A stretch of 64,000 nucleotides of DNA from Pseudoalteromonas sp. Scap06 (GCF_013394165.1 NZ_CP041330.1:2100501-2164500), one strand, 5' to 3'; counted from the first letter of the stretch, positions 1 through 9,876 are shown. Notes: generated by a model not told the origin, from the sequence alone. Numbers and translations: made by a program.

Positions 1-213
1 GTACTTATTTCTGTAGGTTCGGGAGTTATTTACGATATGTATAAAAAGCACCTTGAATTTAAACATAAAGTACAGGACAACAATCAAGACGAACACAAAC
101 AACTAGCTGAGGTAACCGCTCAAGTGAGTGAACTTAAACAACGAGTACAAACACTTGAAGCCATTGTTACCGACTCAAGCTATAACGTAAAACAAGAAAT
201 AAACAAACTTTAA
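1..213 (+). CDS. PspB-like small membrane protein, 3' part only
   Basis: The window opens inside this gene; frame 1 is open from base 1 to the TAA at 211-213. The 70 visible residues are the end of a hydrophobic stretch (VLISVGSGVIYDMY), a charged linker and a heptad-like helix (LKQRVQTLEAIVTD). A short N-terminal anchor followed by a coiled coil with an RVQTLE-type ending resembles phage-shock protein B, which in its family helps relay envelope stress. The length also fits. The start lies outside the window and no psp partner is visible, so the assignment is tentative. It converges on the next gene with only 8 bases between the stops. Confidence 0.5.
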   Translation, partial: VLISVGSGVIYDMYKKHLEFKHKVQDNNQDEHKQLAEVTAQVSELKQRVQTLEAIVTDSSYNVKQEINKL

Positions 214-221
214 TGTATACG

Positions 222-1235
222 TTACAAGTAATTTGGGTATAAATGTGCGTTTTCAGGCTGCTCAATGCCATGGGCAGCTAAAAAACCACCAATTGCTTGA
301 CCACACCCTTGCGGTGCTCTGCCACTGTCTATTTCAAAATTTAACTGATTCGCCTCTTGTTTACCCATTGAGCACAAACTAACTGAACTTGGCGAACGCA
401 TAGAAACACTTAACTCGCCTATTTGCTCCGCCTGTACATGCTTATTAAAACGTGCAAAACCTTGGTATTTAAAATGCTCGCTCACATAATCATTGCTTAT
501 AGCAACCAATGCGGCAATAAAACTATGTAAAAAGCTATTTGTTGTTGTATCCGGTGCTAAGAATGACAAAGTTTTGTTATTAAACTCACTCAGCTGGCAA
601 CTATCGCAATGAAGTTGAACCGTATACACCTGTTCACCGGTGATTATAGCTTGGCAGTTAATTAGCTCTATTTGGTTATCCGCAAACACAAGGCGCTCTA
701 TCAGCTCGTTCAATGAAATATTTTTAAACGATGTACTTTTAACAAGCTCGGGATTTTGTGCCATAACGGGTAAATCATGATGATTATTAAATGGCGTACT
801 AGTTGCGCCTTGGTGTTGCAGCTGAAAAAGCTCTCTAACCTCATGTTCACGCGCCACTTTTAACGCTAAAAATGCAGTTTGAATAAGCTCTGAAGTAGGT
901 AAGTTTTGCTCTACTGGCCAACGGCGACCAAACAATAGTTTTTTTGCTTTATTATCAGCACGGTAATTGTCGGGACTAAGTACTGCTACTTGCAAATAAA
1001 CATCACTGTTTTTTTCAGCTGCTAACACACTAAAGTGGTTGGAAAAACTAATGTCGTTAAGTACTTCATTAACACTGGCCAGTGTATGCTTGTAACGCAA
1101 AAAATGCTGCGGAACAATCCAATTTTTATTAGCCAGTTGCACTAGGGGCGCATACGAAATGGGTTGCTCGTAGCTGTGTTGCCATTTTTGCCCATCACCT
1201 AATAATGACTCAATTTTTATATTGTTATCTGACAT
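222..1235 (-). CDS. Unrecognised 337-residue protein
   Basis: A full-length leftward reading frame starting MSDNNIKIESLLGDGQ. I do not recognise the family. There is no signal peptide or obvious membrane segment, so a cytoplasmic location is likely. Visible landmarks are a basic FGRRWP motif near residue 104, a helix-rich segment around residues 115-140, a C-x-x-C pair (HCDSC) near residue 212 and a glycine-rich end (GCGQAIGGFLAAHG). It could be a lineage-specific protein. It precedes the methyltransferase cluster in the same direction but is separated from it by about 95 bases, so it may have its own promoter. Confidence 0.6.
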   Translation of the reverse strand: MSDNNIKIESLLGDGQKWQHSYEQPISYAPLVQLANKNWIVPQHFLRYKHTLASVNEVLNDISFSNHFSVLAAEKNSDVYLQVAVLSPDNYRADNKAKKLLFGRRWPVEQNLPTSELIQTAFLALKVAREHEVRELFQLQHQGATSTPFNNHHDLPVMAQNPELVKSTSFKNISLNELIERLVFADNQIELINCQAIITGEQVYTVQLHCDSCQLSEFNNKTLSFLAPDTTTNSFLHSFIAALVAISNDYVSEHFKYQGFARFNKHVQAEQIGELSVSMRSPSSVSLCSMGKQEANQLNFEIDSGRAPQGCGQAIGGFLAAHGIEQPENAHLYPNYL

Positions 1236-1330
1236 ATATAAACCAAATAAATCTGCCCAGCGGCAAGATATTAACTATGAAGCACTTTACGAAGTTAATC
1301 ATAAAAAACGATCACACTTTTTGTCAGTAT

Positions 1331-1996
1331 TTAGCGTCCAAATACGTGTTGATACTCTGTTATAACTTTTTGATAGTAAAGTCTATCTTTATTGAGCATT
1401 CGGGTATAATGGTCAAGCAATTGTTGCTGATATTGATGATGTTGAGAGTTATGTATATCCCACATGTTAGCCCCCGTTTTAGTGATAGTGCCCGTGGCAT
1501 TAAAGCTGACTTGTAACACTTCGTAAAAACGCTTATTTTCAACAATAATTTGCTCGCTTTCGAGCTGCAAATTACACGCCTGTAAACCCGCACGTACCTT
1601 ATAAAGGTGCATAATAGGGCAAATAATAAAACGAAGTTGTTTAAGGCTTTGTGGGTTATTAGCAATAATTTGCTGAATTAGCTTTAAACATAAATCGCCC
1701 CCTACTCCAGCAATAACAATTACTTGCTTAGCACCTGTTGGCAGTTTAATTTGAGCAACATCTTCGCAGCGCACTTGCCATGAAGGCAAAGACTTTACTT
1801 GCTCAAATTGTTGTAGCGACTGCTCAAGCGCTTCCATTAACTCTGGAATAATATCAACAAAGTTTATTTGTTTGGCTATGCCGCGCTCAAGTAATGCCAT
1901 ACCTAAAAAGCCATGATCGCAACAACAATCCCAAACAATATCGTGCGGCTGTGTAATTAACGAATTGATGGCGTTTAAACGTTTACTCAGTTTCAT
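1331..1996 (-). CDS. TrmK-like SAM-dependent methyltransferase
   Basis: A 221-residue protein of the COG2384/TrmK type. The SAM-binding motif I reads VWDCCCDHGFLG (residues 21-32, in place of the usual D-x-GCDHG), followed by an acidic end of strand 2 (FVDIIPE) and the family-specific VIVIAGVGGDL around residue 92. TrmK enzymes methylate N1 of adenine 22 in some tRNAs; whether this homologue has that substrate is inference. Its start is 8 bases after the stop of the upstream methyltransferase, so the two are probably cotranscribed. The triple Cys in motif I is unusual but lies in the expected loop. Confidence 0.75.
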   Translation of the reverse strand: MKLSKRLNAINSLITQPHDIVWDCCCDHGFLGMALLERGIAKQINFVDIIPELMEALEQSLQQFEQVKSLPSWQVRCEDVAQIKLPTGAKQVIVIAGVGGDLCLKLIQQIIANNPQSLKQLRFIICPIMHLYKVRAGLQACNLQLESEQIIVENKRFYEVLQVSFNATGTITKTGANMWDIHNSQHHQYQQQLLDHYTRMLNKDRLYYQKVITEYQHVFGR

Positions 1997-2004
1997 TTAA
2001 CTCA

Positions 2005-2934
2005 CTATGTTTTTGTTTTGTACACCAATGCTTTTAAGCTTTTATCGCTATCAATTTCAATAAAGCGATCCGTAGGTTCTAGGCGTTTAACAAACTCAAT
2101 AGCACCTTGAGTATGCTCTTCAATAAGTGCTCTAAAATCGTTTTCTGTAAGCTCAGGGCTATTAGCGCATAACAATAGCTGTGTAGTATCGTTTAAAAGC
2201 TCAGGAAGTCTGCGCAGCACTTTTTGATAGTCTTTAGTTAAAATAAAACTGCCTTTTTGAAAACTGGGCGGATCAACAATAATCAAATCAAACGGTGCTG
2301 CTTTTTTTAGCTTACCAAACGACTTTAAAATATCGTGCGGTAAAAAACTGACCCCACGATCGACATTATTGAGTTGGTGGTTTTGCTTACCCACTTTTAA
2401 CACACCTTTGCTCATATCCATGTTCATCACATGATCTGCACCACCGTGCATAGCCGCAACCGAAAAACCACAGGTATAAGAAAACAAATTTAGTACTTTG
2501 GCGTGCTTACTATTTTGCATAACAAACTCACGGCCTTTTCGCATATCAGGAAAAATACCGGTGTTTTGCTTACTCATTAAATCAACCAAAAAACGCACCC
2601 CGTTTTCGGCTACGCTATGACGAACTGGCAGTTGACCGTGAACAAGGGTGTTATGGCTTTGTAGCCCAGCTCGCTGTTGATACACCAATGCAGTAATTAA
2701 CTCTGGATGATGTTGTTGTGCCCATTGCCATAACGTATCGGTGAGTGCAGCGAGTGTTTCCTCGTCAATTTCACTGTATGACACCAAAAACAAACTTGGT
2801 GGGTAAAAGTCTAAGTTAATATGACTAAGCGCTTCCACACTGTGGCCACGCCCATGAAATACCCGGCAAAGCTCATTATCGGAAAAAGGCGTGTCTGCCA
2901 AAGCATTTATAAGGGGAGTAAAATCGGTTGTCAT
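2005..2934 (-). CDS. Class I SAM-dependent rRNA-type methyltransferase
   Basis: A 309-residue enzyme resembling the methyltransferase domain of RlmI/RlmK-type cytosine-C5 or guanine methyltransferases (COG1092). Seen: the SAM motif VLNLFSYTCGFSVAAMHGGA (about residues 148-167), an acidic residue after strand 2 (NMDMSKG), and the catalytic-type loop LIIVDPPSFQKGSF (DPPSF about residue 222). It lacks the N-terminal PUA domain of RlmI, so the substrate is uncertain. The ATG directly abuts the uvrB stop codon with no gap, which indicates cotranscription and probably translational coupling with uvrB. Confidence 0.75.
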   Translation of the reverse strand: MTTDFTPLINALADTPFSDNELCRVFHGRGHSVEALSHINLDFYPPSLFLVSYSEIDEETLAALTDTLWQWAQQHHPELITALVYQQRAGLQSHNTLVHGQLPVRHSVAENGVRFLVDLMSKQNTGIFPDMRKGREFVMQNSKHAKVLNLFSYTCGFSVAAMHGGADHVMNMDMSKGVLKVGKQNHQLNNVDRGVSFLPHDILKSFGKLKKAAPFDLIIVDPPSFQKGSFILTKDYQKVLRRLPELLNDTTQLLLCANSPELTENDFRALIEEHTQGAIEFVKRLEPTDRFIEIDSDKSLKALVYKTKT

Positions 2935-4929
2935 TTAATTAATCAACTGTTGTTGTAGTTCATGTATTTCGTCGCGCACTGAGGCGGCTTTTTCAAATTC
3001 TAAATCACTGGCATACGCATGCATTTTGGTTTCTAACTGCTTAATTTGCGTTGCAATTTCTTTAGCACTGAGGATTTTTTTAGAGTCTTTACGAATAAGC
3101 TGTAGATTGTCTTGCGGTGAGGCATCTTGGCCTACATCCATTACATCAAGTATCTTTTTAACCAAGGCACTAGGTTCAATACCGTGCTTAACATTATAAG
3201 CATGTTGTATTTCTCGGCGTCGGTCAGTTTCTTCAATGGCTTTGGCCATCGATTTAGTCACTCTGTCACCGTATAAAATAGCGCGGCCATCAAGGTGGCG
3301 CGCCGCACGGCCTATTGTTTGAATAAGTGAGCGCGCTGAACGTAAAAAGCCTTCTTTATCAGCATCTAAAATAGCCACTAGTGCAACTTCTGGCATATCT
3401 AAGCCTTCACGTAGTAAGTTAATGCCTACTAACACATCAAATACACCGGCACGTAAATCTCGAATAATTTCTACCCGCTCTACGGTATCAATGTCAGAGT
3501 GTAAATAACGTACTTTTACATTGTGCTCACTCAGGTAGTCAGTTAAATCTTCAGCCATACGTTTGGTAAGCGTGGTTACCAGCACTCGCTCTTTTGCTTC
3601 AACACATTTGTAAATTTCTGAGAGTAAATCATCAACCTGATCGCCTACTGGGCGAACTTCAATAACAGGGTCAAGTAAGCCGGTTGGACGAATAACCTGC
3701 TCTGCAACTTCGCCGTTGCTGCGCTCTAATTCAAAGTCGCCTGGGGTGGCCGATACATAAATGGTTTGTGGTGCAATGGCCTCAAACTCTTCAAAACGCA
3801 GTGGCCTGTTATCCATAGCTGAGGGCATTCTAAAACCATATTCAACGAGGTTTTCTTTACGGCTTCTATCGCCTTTATACATGGCACCAATTTGCGAGAC
3901 GGTTACGTGCGATTCATCAATAATCATTAATGCATCGTCGGGTAAATAGTCCAGTAATGTTGGCGGTGGATCGCCAGGTGTACGCCCCGATAAATAACGG
4001 CTGTAGTTTTCAATACCAGAGCAATAACCAAGCTCGGTCATCATTTCTATATCGTATTGGGTACGCTGAGCTATGCGCTGCTCTTCTACTAACTTGTTTG
4101 CGCTGAGCAATTGTGCTCTGCGCTCTTTGAGTTCGGCTTTAATTTTTTCTATGGCTTCGAGAATTTTTTCTCGTGGCGTTACATAGTGAGTTTTAGGATA
4201 AATAGTGGCACGTACTATGTGTTTTTCTACCGCACCGGTTAATGGGTCAAAAATACTTAAGCGTTCAACTTCGTCATCAAACATTTCTACACGCACTGCA
4301 TAGGTGTCTGATTCAGCTGGAAATATATCAACCACTTCACCACGAACGCGGTATGTACCGCGACTAAAATCAATATCGTTTCGCGTATATTGTAGCTCTG
4401 CAAGACGGCGCAGCATGTCACGTTGATCGACCTTTTCACCTACTTTTAAAAGCAGCATCATTTTCATGTATGAGTCAGGATCGCCCAAACCATAAATTGC
4501 CGACACAGAGGCAACAATAATGGTATCGCGTCGCTCTAAAAGCGCTTTAGTGGCACTGAGTCGCATTTGCTCTATGTGTTCATTAATAGATGCGTCTTTT
4601 TCGATAAAGGTGTCGCTGGCTACCACATAGGCTTCAGGTTGGTAGTAATCGTAGTAAGATACAAAGTATTCAACCGCATTATGTGGAAAAAATTCTTTCA
4701 TTTCGCCATACAATTGAGCCGCTAAGGTTTTATTATGCGCCATAATAATAGTTGGCCGGTTTAAATCACTAATAATGTTAGCCATAGTGAACGTTTTACC
4801 GGTTCCCGTTGCGCCTAATAAGGTTTGCTGGGCCAGTCCGGCCTCTAAGCCTTCACACAACTGAGCAATAGCGGTTGGCTGATCCCCTGCGGGTTTAAAT
4901 TTTGATACTAGCTGAAAATGATCGCTCAA
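2935..4929 (-). CDS. uvrB: UvrABC system protein B, excinuclease subunit
   Basis: UvrB verifies DNA damage delivered by UvrA and loads UvrC for dual incision in nucleotide excision repair. The 664-residue protein has Walker A GATGTGKT (39-46), the beta-hairpin region [11 protein letters not shown] that clamps DNA, helicase motifs including DESH and the GRAARH motif VI, and a C-terminal UVR coiled coil (about 625-660) that binds UvrC. The start is TTG: the frame has a TAG two codons upstream, no ATG fits, the N-terminus aligns with known UvrB, and a good Shine-Dalgarno (GGAG) lies 8 bases upstream. TTG overlaps the stop of the MATE gene (TTGA), suggesting coupled, possibly dampened, translation. 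Confidence 0.97.
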   Translation of the reverse strand: MSDHFQLVSKFKPAGDQPTAIAQLCEGLEAGLAQQTLLGATGTGKTFTMANIISDLNRPTIIMAHNKTLAAQLYGEMKEFFPHNAVEYFVSYYDYYQPEAYVVASDTFIEKDASINEHIEQMRLSATKALLERRDTIIVASVSAIYGLGDPDSYMKMMLLLKVGEKVDQRDMLRRLAELQYTRNDIDFSRGTYRVRGEVVDIFPAESDTYAVRVEMFDDEVERLSIFDPLTGAVEKHIVRATIYPKTHYVTPREKILEAIEKIKAELKERRAQLLSANKLVEEQRIAQRTQYDIEMMTELGYCSGIENYSRYLSGRTPGDPPPTLLDYLPDDALMIIDESHVTVSQIGAMYKGDRSRKENLVEYGFRMPSAMDNRPLRFEEFEAIAPQTIYVSATPGDFELERSNGEVAEQVIRPTGLLDPVIEVRPVGDQVDDLLSEIYKCVEAKERVLVTTLTKRMAEDLTDYLSEHNVKVRYLHSDIDTVERVEIIRDLRAGVFDVLVGINLLREGLDMPEVALVAILDADKEGFLRSARSLIQTIGRAARHLDGRAILYGDRVTKSMAKAIEETDRRREIQHAYNVKHGIEPSALVKKILDVMDVGQDASPQDNLQLIRKDSKKILSAKEIATQIKQLETKMHAYASDLEFEKAASVRDEIHELQQQLIN

Positions 4930-6305
4930 TGACTACACTCCTGTAATGCTTGACTGCTTAACGCTTCAATTTCTTTCATAAACCACTTGTAGGCTACAAG
5001 TGCTGTAAATAAATTACCAATGGCCGCGCCAATAAACAAGCCGATTAAGCCTGCAAGTTCGTTTCCGATATACGCAAAGGGAATATAAAAAACAAACAAT
5101 CGAATAACGCTCAAAACTAAGGCGTTCATGGGTTTGTGTAAAGCGTTAAACGAGGAGTTTGATAAAATGATCACTCCTTGCAAACCATAACTTAAAGGAA
5201 TGGTATAAATAAACAGCTTGATGACATCAACAACAGCTTGCTCTTTACCAAATATTTCACTAATGACACCTGAAAAAATAATTAATACAATATAAATAAC
5301 AAACTGCCACAACATTACAAACTTGAGCGTACCTAGGTAGGCATCTTTTACGCGAGAAAAATGACTTGCTCCAAAATTTTGGCTAATAAAAGGTGGTAAG
5401 GTCATCGACAAAGCTAATACCACTAAACTCGCTATTGATTCTATTCGACTCCCTACTCCAAAAGCTGCCACAGCTTCGGGGCCATGATGAGCAACCAATG
5501 CGGTCATTACCGCCATAGCAACTGGGGTGAGCATGTTAGCACCCGCTGCCGGTAAACCAATTTTTAAAATTTTACGAATTGCACCAACAATGGTTTGTTT
5601 GCCCGCTTTTAAACTGAGCAACTGCTTTTTAAAAATTAATATGTATAAAATAATCGCCACTGCAACTGCCCAAGCTATAACACTGGCAATAGCAGCCCCT
5701 TTAATACCTAATGCGGGAATAGGACCAAAGCCAAAAATAAGCATCGGATCGAGTACAGCATTAATAAGCCCAGCCCCGCCCATAATAATGCTTGGTGTTT
5801 TAGTATCACCACTGGCACGCAGTACTGAATTTCCAATCATGGGGGTAATTAAAAACACACTACCCAAAAACCAAATACTAATATACTGATGAATTAGTGG
5901 AAGTACTTGCTCCCCTGCCCCAAGCAAGGTAAATATGGGGTCAATCAATAAATAGCCACTGGCAGATAAAACCAATACTAATATTACCGCTACCAACAAC
6001 GAAACACTGGCATCAAAACGCGCTTCTTCTATATTGTTACTGCCTAATGCTTTTGCAATAACCGCAGAAGTACCTATACCTAAACCAATTGCTAAACTGA
6101 TTACAGTAAAAGTAACGGGAAATGTAAAACTCACCGCGGCAAGCGGCTCTGTACCCAATAAGCTAATAAAAAAAGTATCAACTATGTTGAACATCATTAA
6201 GGTTATCATCCCAAAAATCATTGGAACGGTCATTTTCTTTAGCGTAGGCAAAATTGGAGCGGTGAGTAAATCAGAGCGAGTATGTGATTGAGAATGTGCG
6301 CGCAT
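4926..6305 (-). CDS. MATE family multidrug efflux transporter
   Basis: A 459-residue polytopic inner-membrane protein with about 12 predicted segments in two homologous MatE halves. The N-terminus carries the family hallmark [24 protein letters not shown], and the helix after it has the [14 protein letters not shown] motif. The family exports cationic drugs or metabolites using Na+ or H+ gradients; the substrate here cannot be read. It is the first gene of a leftward run whose stop overlaps the uvrB start by two bases. Upstream lies the long gene-free stretch, which must hold its promoter. Confidence 0.85.
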   Translation of the reverse strand: MRAHSQSHTRSDLLTAPILPTLKKMTVPMIFGMITLMMFNIVDTFFISLLGTEPLAAVSFTFPVTFTVISLAIGLGIGTSAVIAKALGSNNIEEARFDASVSLLVAVILVLVLSASGYLLIDPIFTLLGAGEQVLPLIHQYISIWFLGSVFLITPMIGNSVLRASGDTKTPSIIMGGAGLINAVLDPMLIFGFGPIPALGIKGAAIASVIAWAVAVAIILYILIFKKQLLSLKAGKQTIVGAIRKILKIGLPAAGANMLTPVAMAVMTALVAHHGPEAVAAFGVGSRIESIASLVVLALSMTLPPFISQNFGASHFSRVKDAYLGTLKFVMLWQFVIYIVLIIFSGVISEIFGKEQAVVDVIKLFIYTIPLSYGLQGVIILSNSSFNALHKPMNALVLSVIRLFVFYIPFAYIGNELAGLIGLFIGAAIGNLFTALVAYKWFMKEIEALSSQALQECSH

Positions 6306-6609
6306 AAAATAAATAAGCCTCTTTTACTGAACGGCATATTTTAAAGCATCCGAGCTGTTCAAGCCATGCTTTATTAAACCTAAACCATTTAATCCGTTTT
6401 TTATCAAAAAACTGTTATTTTTATGCTGTTGTAAATAAATTTCGCACAAACACATTAAAAACCAAATTAAATACATTTATATAACTTTTGCAACATTTAG
6501 CTTTTAGGTTTTGCTGATTTATTACACAGTTAGCGATAATGCTTTATCGTCACGAAAAATTTTATTTATCGTTTAGGTGGCTATCTAAGCTGAATCATAA
6601 GTCTTTGTT

Positions 6610-6691
6610 TTTAAGAACATAAAAAAAAAGCTTTTTAATACTTGAAATCGTTGTAGCGCCCTACAACGCTGGGGGTGCTGATGTTCTTAAA
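6610..6691. repeat. Nested inverted repeats
   Basis: Outer arms TTTAAGAACAT (6610-6620) and ATGTTCTTAAA (6681-6691) are exact reverse complements. They enclose a perfect hairpin CGTTGTAG (6649-6656) / CTACAACG (6661-6668) with a four-base loop. A third copy of CTACAACG is at 6757-6764. The nested symmetry suggests a structured RNA or a protein-binding site; no function is known to me. Confidence 0.55.
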
Positions 6692-6703
6692 GTTTAATAA
6701 ACA

Positions 6704-6732
6704 GAGTTATCCACAGAAACCGTGGATAACTC
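6704..6732. promoter_or_regulatory. Divergent pair of DnaA-box-like 9-mers
   Basis: Arms GAGTTATCCAC (6704-6714) and GTGGATAACTC (6722-6732) form a perfect 11-base inverted repeat with a 7-base loop. Each arm holds a DnaA box: TTATCCACA at 6707-6715 on the top strand, matching the E. coli consensus, and TTATCCACG on the bottom strand (6721-6729). It could be a DnaA-binding (titration or regulatory) site; there is no dnaA, dnaN or gidA nearby to support a replication origin. Confidence 0.5.
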
Positions 6733-7288
6733 ATTCAACCCCACGTTTATAAAGGGCTACAACGAGGTGCAAATTTAAAGGTGCTGTGATTTTTTTACGT
6801 TATCAATAAGCAAACAACGTTAAATGGAATTGTAACGCCTTGATATGGGATTATTTGTTTATTTAATGCAAATCCACATTCGTGCTTAATAAATAGCCAA
6901 GCCTTTGATTGCTTTATTTTTATACAACTCCATAGCAGTTCTAAAATTATTAGGTTTTTATCAATATTTAAAATAAATATACGTCTTTGATTAAGATTCA
7001 GTTCAACAAACTTTAACGATACAAAATAAAAGTGAGGTATTTATTTTAAATACGTTTATTTAGACTTTGTAAAAATATAGGAAATAGAACAGTTTTTTAT
7101 CACTAAAAGCTACTTTATTTAATTTTACGGCAAGTTTTATTAGCTGAAATTACTCACTTGATTCAAATATTACGCTGTTTTTGTAAAACAATATCACTGC
7201 GCTTTACTTAAATAGTGTTATAAAACGCGCAGATTGCACATAAAAACAACGAATAGACCTCTTTTTTGAATTTATGATCTTTTATATG

Positions 7289-7317
7289 TTGACACTTTGC
7301 TATGCGGTCATTAATAT
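7289..7317 (+). promoter_or_regulatory. Promoter of the tRNA-Asn cluster
   Basis: A consensus -35 TTGACA (7289-7294) is followed after 17 bases by TAATAT (7312-7317), then a GC-rich discriminator (GCCCCG). This arrangement is typical of stringently controlled stable-RNA promoters. It lies just ahead of the first tRNA-Asn. Confidence 0.8.
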
Positions 7318-7343
7318 TTCGCCCCGTTGAAAGGCAAGACGCT

Positions 7344-7420
7344 TCCCCCTTAGCTCAGTTGGTTAGAGCGACGGACTGTTAATCCGCAGGTCCCCCGTTC
7401 GAGTCGGGGAGGGGGAGCCA
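7344..7420 (+). tRNA. tRNA-Asn (GTT), copy 1
   Basis: A 77-base cloverleaf with acceptor TCCCCCT/AGGGGGA, D-arm GCTCAGTTGGTTAGAGC, anticodon GTT in ACTGTTAAT, T-arm with GTTCGAGTC, and an encoded CCA end. It is the first of four identical genes. Confidence 0.97.
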
Positions 7421-7441
7421 AGTTTTTCAGCCATAAACGAT

Positions 7442-7518
7442 TCCCCCTTAGCTCAGTTGGTTAGAGCGACGGACTGTTAATCCGCAGGTCCCCCGTTCGA
7501 GTCGGGGAGGGGGAGCCA
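7442..7518 (+). tRNA. tRNA-Asn (GTT), copy 2
   Basis: Identical in sequence to copy 1 and separated from it by a 21-base spacer. CCA is encoded. Confidence 0.97.
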
Positions 7519-7539
7519 AGTTTATGTTTATGATGTAGT

Positions 7540-7616
7540 TCCCCCTTAGCTCAGTTGGTTAGAGCGACGGACTGTTAATCCGCAGGTCCCCCGTTCGAGT
7601 CGGGGAGGGGGAGCCA
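7540..7616 (+). tRNA. tRNA-Asn (GTT), copy 3
   Basis: Identical in sequence to copy 1. The spacer to copy 2 is also 21 bases but of different sequence, so the genes are homogenised while the spacers are not. Confidence 0.97.
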
Positions 7617-7639
7617 AGTCATAAAAAGTATATTTTAGT

Positions 7640-7716
7640 TCCCCCTTAGCTCAGTTGGTTAGAGCGACGGACTGTTAATCCGCAGGTCCCCCGTTCGAGT
7701 CGGGGAGGGGGAGCCA
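7640..7716 (+). tRNA. tRNA-Asn (GTT), copy 4
   Basis: Identical in sequence to copy 1; last gene of the cluster. An AT-rich 170-base gap follows before the LapD-like gene. Confidence 0.97.
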
Positions 7717-7887
7717 ATTTACTACACTTCCATAGACATCTCCTTAAATTTGCTCTACCATTTCCTATTAAAATAAAAAACTTTTTGATTACAAAAACTA
7801 ACTATTTGATAACTTTCTTTATCAAGCTATAATTATTTTAATAATCATGAGGTTGTGTCCTCCCCTTTGACATATAAAGATTAAACA

Positions 7888-9831
7888 ATGGCAGCATTTA
7901 AAAAACTTATTTTTATACAACTGATGGCTTGGTTGATTCTTGTGACTGCTGGCTGTTATTTTATTAGCCAAAACTTTGATAGTGCCATCGGTAAAGCTCA
8001 AAAAAATGCGCAGGCGACCGTCGAGCAATATATTAAAAACCTATCTGCAACTGACCTCTCTGCTGATAACTTAAAAAATACACTTGCAAGCAGTGAAATC
8101 TTTTCACATTTTACTTTACGTGATTATCAAGGTGCGGAAGTATTTTCAGTTAACAATTCAGCGCAATTACCTGTTATTGCAGAACTTATTCAGTCAAACA
8201 ATAACTCAGTACGCCCTCAGTATGCCACTAATGATAACGCCGATATAAAAGTTGAGTTTAAAATCAACATCACTCATTTGAGTGAGCAGTTTCAAACTGC
8301 TTTTTTTATAATTTTAATTATTAGCACCCTACTCGCTCTAATACCTATTGCATTAATGAAAACCATTGTTAAGCACATTAATGACAATATATGTACGGAC
8401 GTTGCTGATGTCATTGATATTTATATAAACCAAAATCAACTAGGCGATGATTTTGCGACTAAAATTGATTCGCCAGAGTTAGCTAAGTTAGGGAAAAGTT
8501 TAATTCCTAGCTTTAATCGTTTATCGCACTTTTTAAAAAGTAAGAATGACAATATAAAAAATGCTGCACACACAATAAAACGTGAGGCCTACAAAGACGG
8601 TGTGACTGAGTTAGGTAATCGCAATATGTTTGTTGATTACTACGAAAAGAATATTGAAAACACCGAAGTAAGTACATTTGGCTCTTTAGCACTCGTTCGC
8701 TGTAGTGAGTTGCAGTCTATAAATCAAAGCCGCGGTTATCAAAAAGGTGATGAATACATTAAAGCCGTTGCAGATATTATTGTCAGCATCAGTGGCACCT
8801 ATTCCGGCAGCCAAGTTTTTAGAGTAAACAGCTCTGATTTTATAACCATTTTACCAAATACCCCGTTGAAAGAAGCCGAAAAATTTGGTGAGAACTTACA
8901 ATCTCGCTTTACTCAATATATGCAAAACCAAGAGCTTAGCTCGGTTGCAAACACGGGTATTGTGGGGTACGAAAAATCAAAACCTTTGGGTGAGTTACTC
9001 TCTATTGTTGATAATGCAATGAGCATGGCGCAGTCTAAGCAAGCTAATGCGTGGCATGTGCAACGTGATACTGATCTAGTTAATAATGTGAGCGCAGGAT
9101 TTGGTAACCAAAACTGGCGTAAAGTGATTAACGAAGTAATTGAGTCTAAAAGCGTCCATTTGGTGATCCAAAATATTATGCCTTTAGGCAAAAGCATTAA
9201 AGCCTATGCTGAAATTCAAGCCCGCTTCAAAACAGAAGAAAACCAAGCTTTGCCTACCGCTTCATTTTTAGCAATGGCTGAAAAGCTCGATATGGCCATT
9301 GAAATTGACAAGTTAATAATAGAATCGTCTTTGGAAAGAATAAAATCGAGTAATTTATCTGAAAAGTATTTTGGCTTAAATATTACCCCATCTAGCGCGC
9401 ACAGCGACCAATTCATGATTTGGTTAGAGCGCCGCTTACTCAAAGATACCCATATTGCTTCTAAGTTAATTTTTGAAGTGAGTGAATTTGGTCTTCAACA
9501 AAACATTAAAGCAAGCAAACGCTTTATTGATATGGTACATCGCGTTGGTGCCAGAATAACGGTAGAACGCTTTGGTGTGGGACTCACCTCATTTAAATTT
9601 TTCAGAGATTTAAAACCAGATTTTATTAAAATGGATGCAAGCTATACACGTGGTTTGGAAGACGATAAAAACAATCAGTACTTTATGCGTTTAATGGTCG
9701 ACCTTGCCCATAGAATTGGCGTCAGTGTTTTTGCAGAGGGCGTTGAAAGCCAAGAAGAAAAACATATTGTAGAAACATTATGCCTTGATGGCGTTCAGGG
9801 TTATTACATTGAAAAGCCTAAAGACATCTAA
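7888..9831 (+). CDS. LapD-like degenerate GGDEF-EAL membrane protein
   Basis: A 647-residue protein with membrane segments at about 7-26 and 136-156 enclosing a periplasmic domain, then a GGDEF-like (about 230-390) and an EAL-like domain (about 400-645). Both catalytic signatures are broken: the GGDEF position reads RVNSSDF (about 312-318), EAL reads EIQ (about 440), and DDFG reads ERFG (about 560). The layout and length match LapD, a c-di-GMP receptor that sequesters the periplasmic protease LapG to retain adhesins; CsrD is an alternative. No lapG or large adhesin gene is in view, so a receptor role is inference from the lost catalytic residues. Confidence 0.75.
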   Translation: MAAFKKLIFIQLMAWLILVTAGCYFISQNFDSAIGKAQKNAQATVEQYIKNLSATDLSADNLKNTLASSEIFSHFTLRDYQGAEVFSVNNSAQLPVIAELIQSNNNSVRPQYATNDNADIKVEFKINITHLSEQFQTAFFIILIISTLLALIPIALMKTIVKHINDNICTDVADVIDIYINQNQLGDDFATKIDSPELAKLGKSLIPSFNRLSHFLKSKNDNIKNAAHTIKREAYKDGVTELGNRNMFVDYYEKNIENTEVSTFGSLALVRCSELQSINQSRGYQKGDEYIKAVADIIVSISGTYSGSQVFRVNSSDFITILPNTPLKEAEKFGENLQSRFTQYMQNQELSSVANTGIVGYEKSKPLGELLSIVDNAMSMAQSKQANAWHVQRDTDLVNNVSAGFGNQNWRKVINEVIESKSVHLVIQNIMPLGKSIKAYAEIQARFKTEENQALPTASFLAMAEKLDMAIEIDKLIIESSLERIKSSNLSEKYFGLNITPSSAHSDQFMIWLERRLLKDTHIASKLIFEVSEFGLQQNIKASKRFIDMVHRVGARITVERFGVGLTSFKFFRDLKPDFIKMDASYTRGLEDDKNNQYFMRLMVDLAHRIGVSVFAEGVESQEEKHIVETLCLDGVQGYYIEKPKDI

Positions 9832-9847
9832 CCCATCCTAACTCAAA

Positions 9848-9876
9848 TAAAAAAGAGCATTTATGCTCTTTTTTAC
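9848..9876 (+). terminator. Rho-independent terminator
   Basis: A stem AAAAGAGCAT / ATGCTCTTTT with a tiny loop and a T run, shortly after the LapD-like stop. Confidence 0.8.

Larger units (their letters stand above)
6306..7278. other. Gene-free, AT-rich intergenic stretch with structured core
   Basis: About 1 kb lies between the divergent MATE gene and the tRNA-Asn cluster. No open frame has a coding look. Most of it is AT-rich, but 6610-6764 contains a dense set of inverted repeats and DnaA-like boxes, described separately. The left end must also contain the MATE-uvrB promoter, which I could not place with confidence. Confidence 0.6.

Noticed and set aside
1205-1516. A 103-codon rightward frame over the TrmK-like gene
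   Set aside because: It overlaps a well-supported methyltransferase on the other strand and has no recognisable motifs.
6704-6732. Chromosomal replication origin
   Set aside because: Only one pair of DnaA boxes, with no AT-rich 13-mers in order, no dnaA/dnaN/gidA/mnmG and no parAB nearby. It is kept only as a possible DnaA-binding site.
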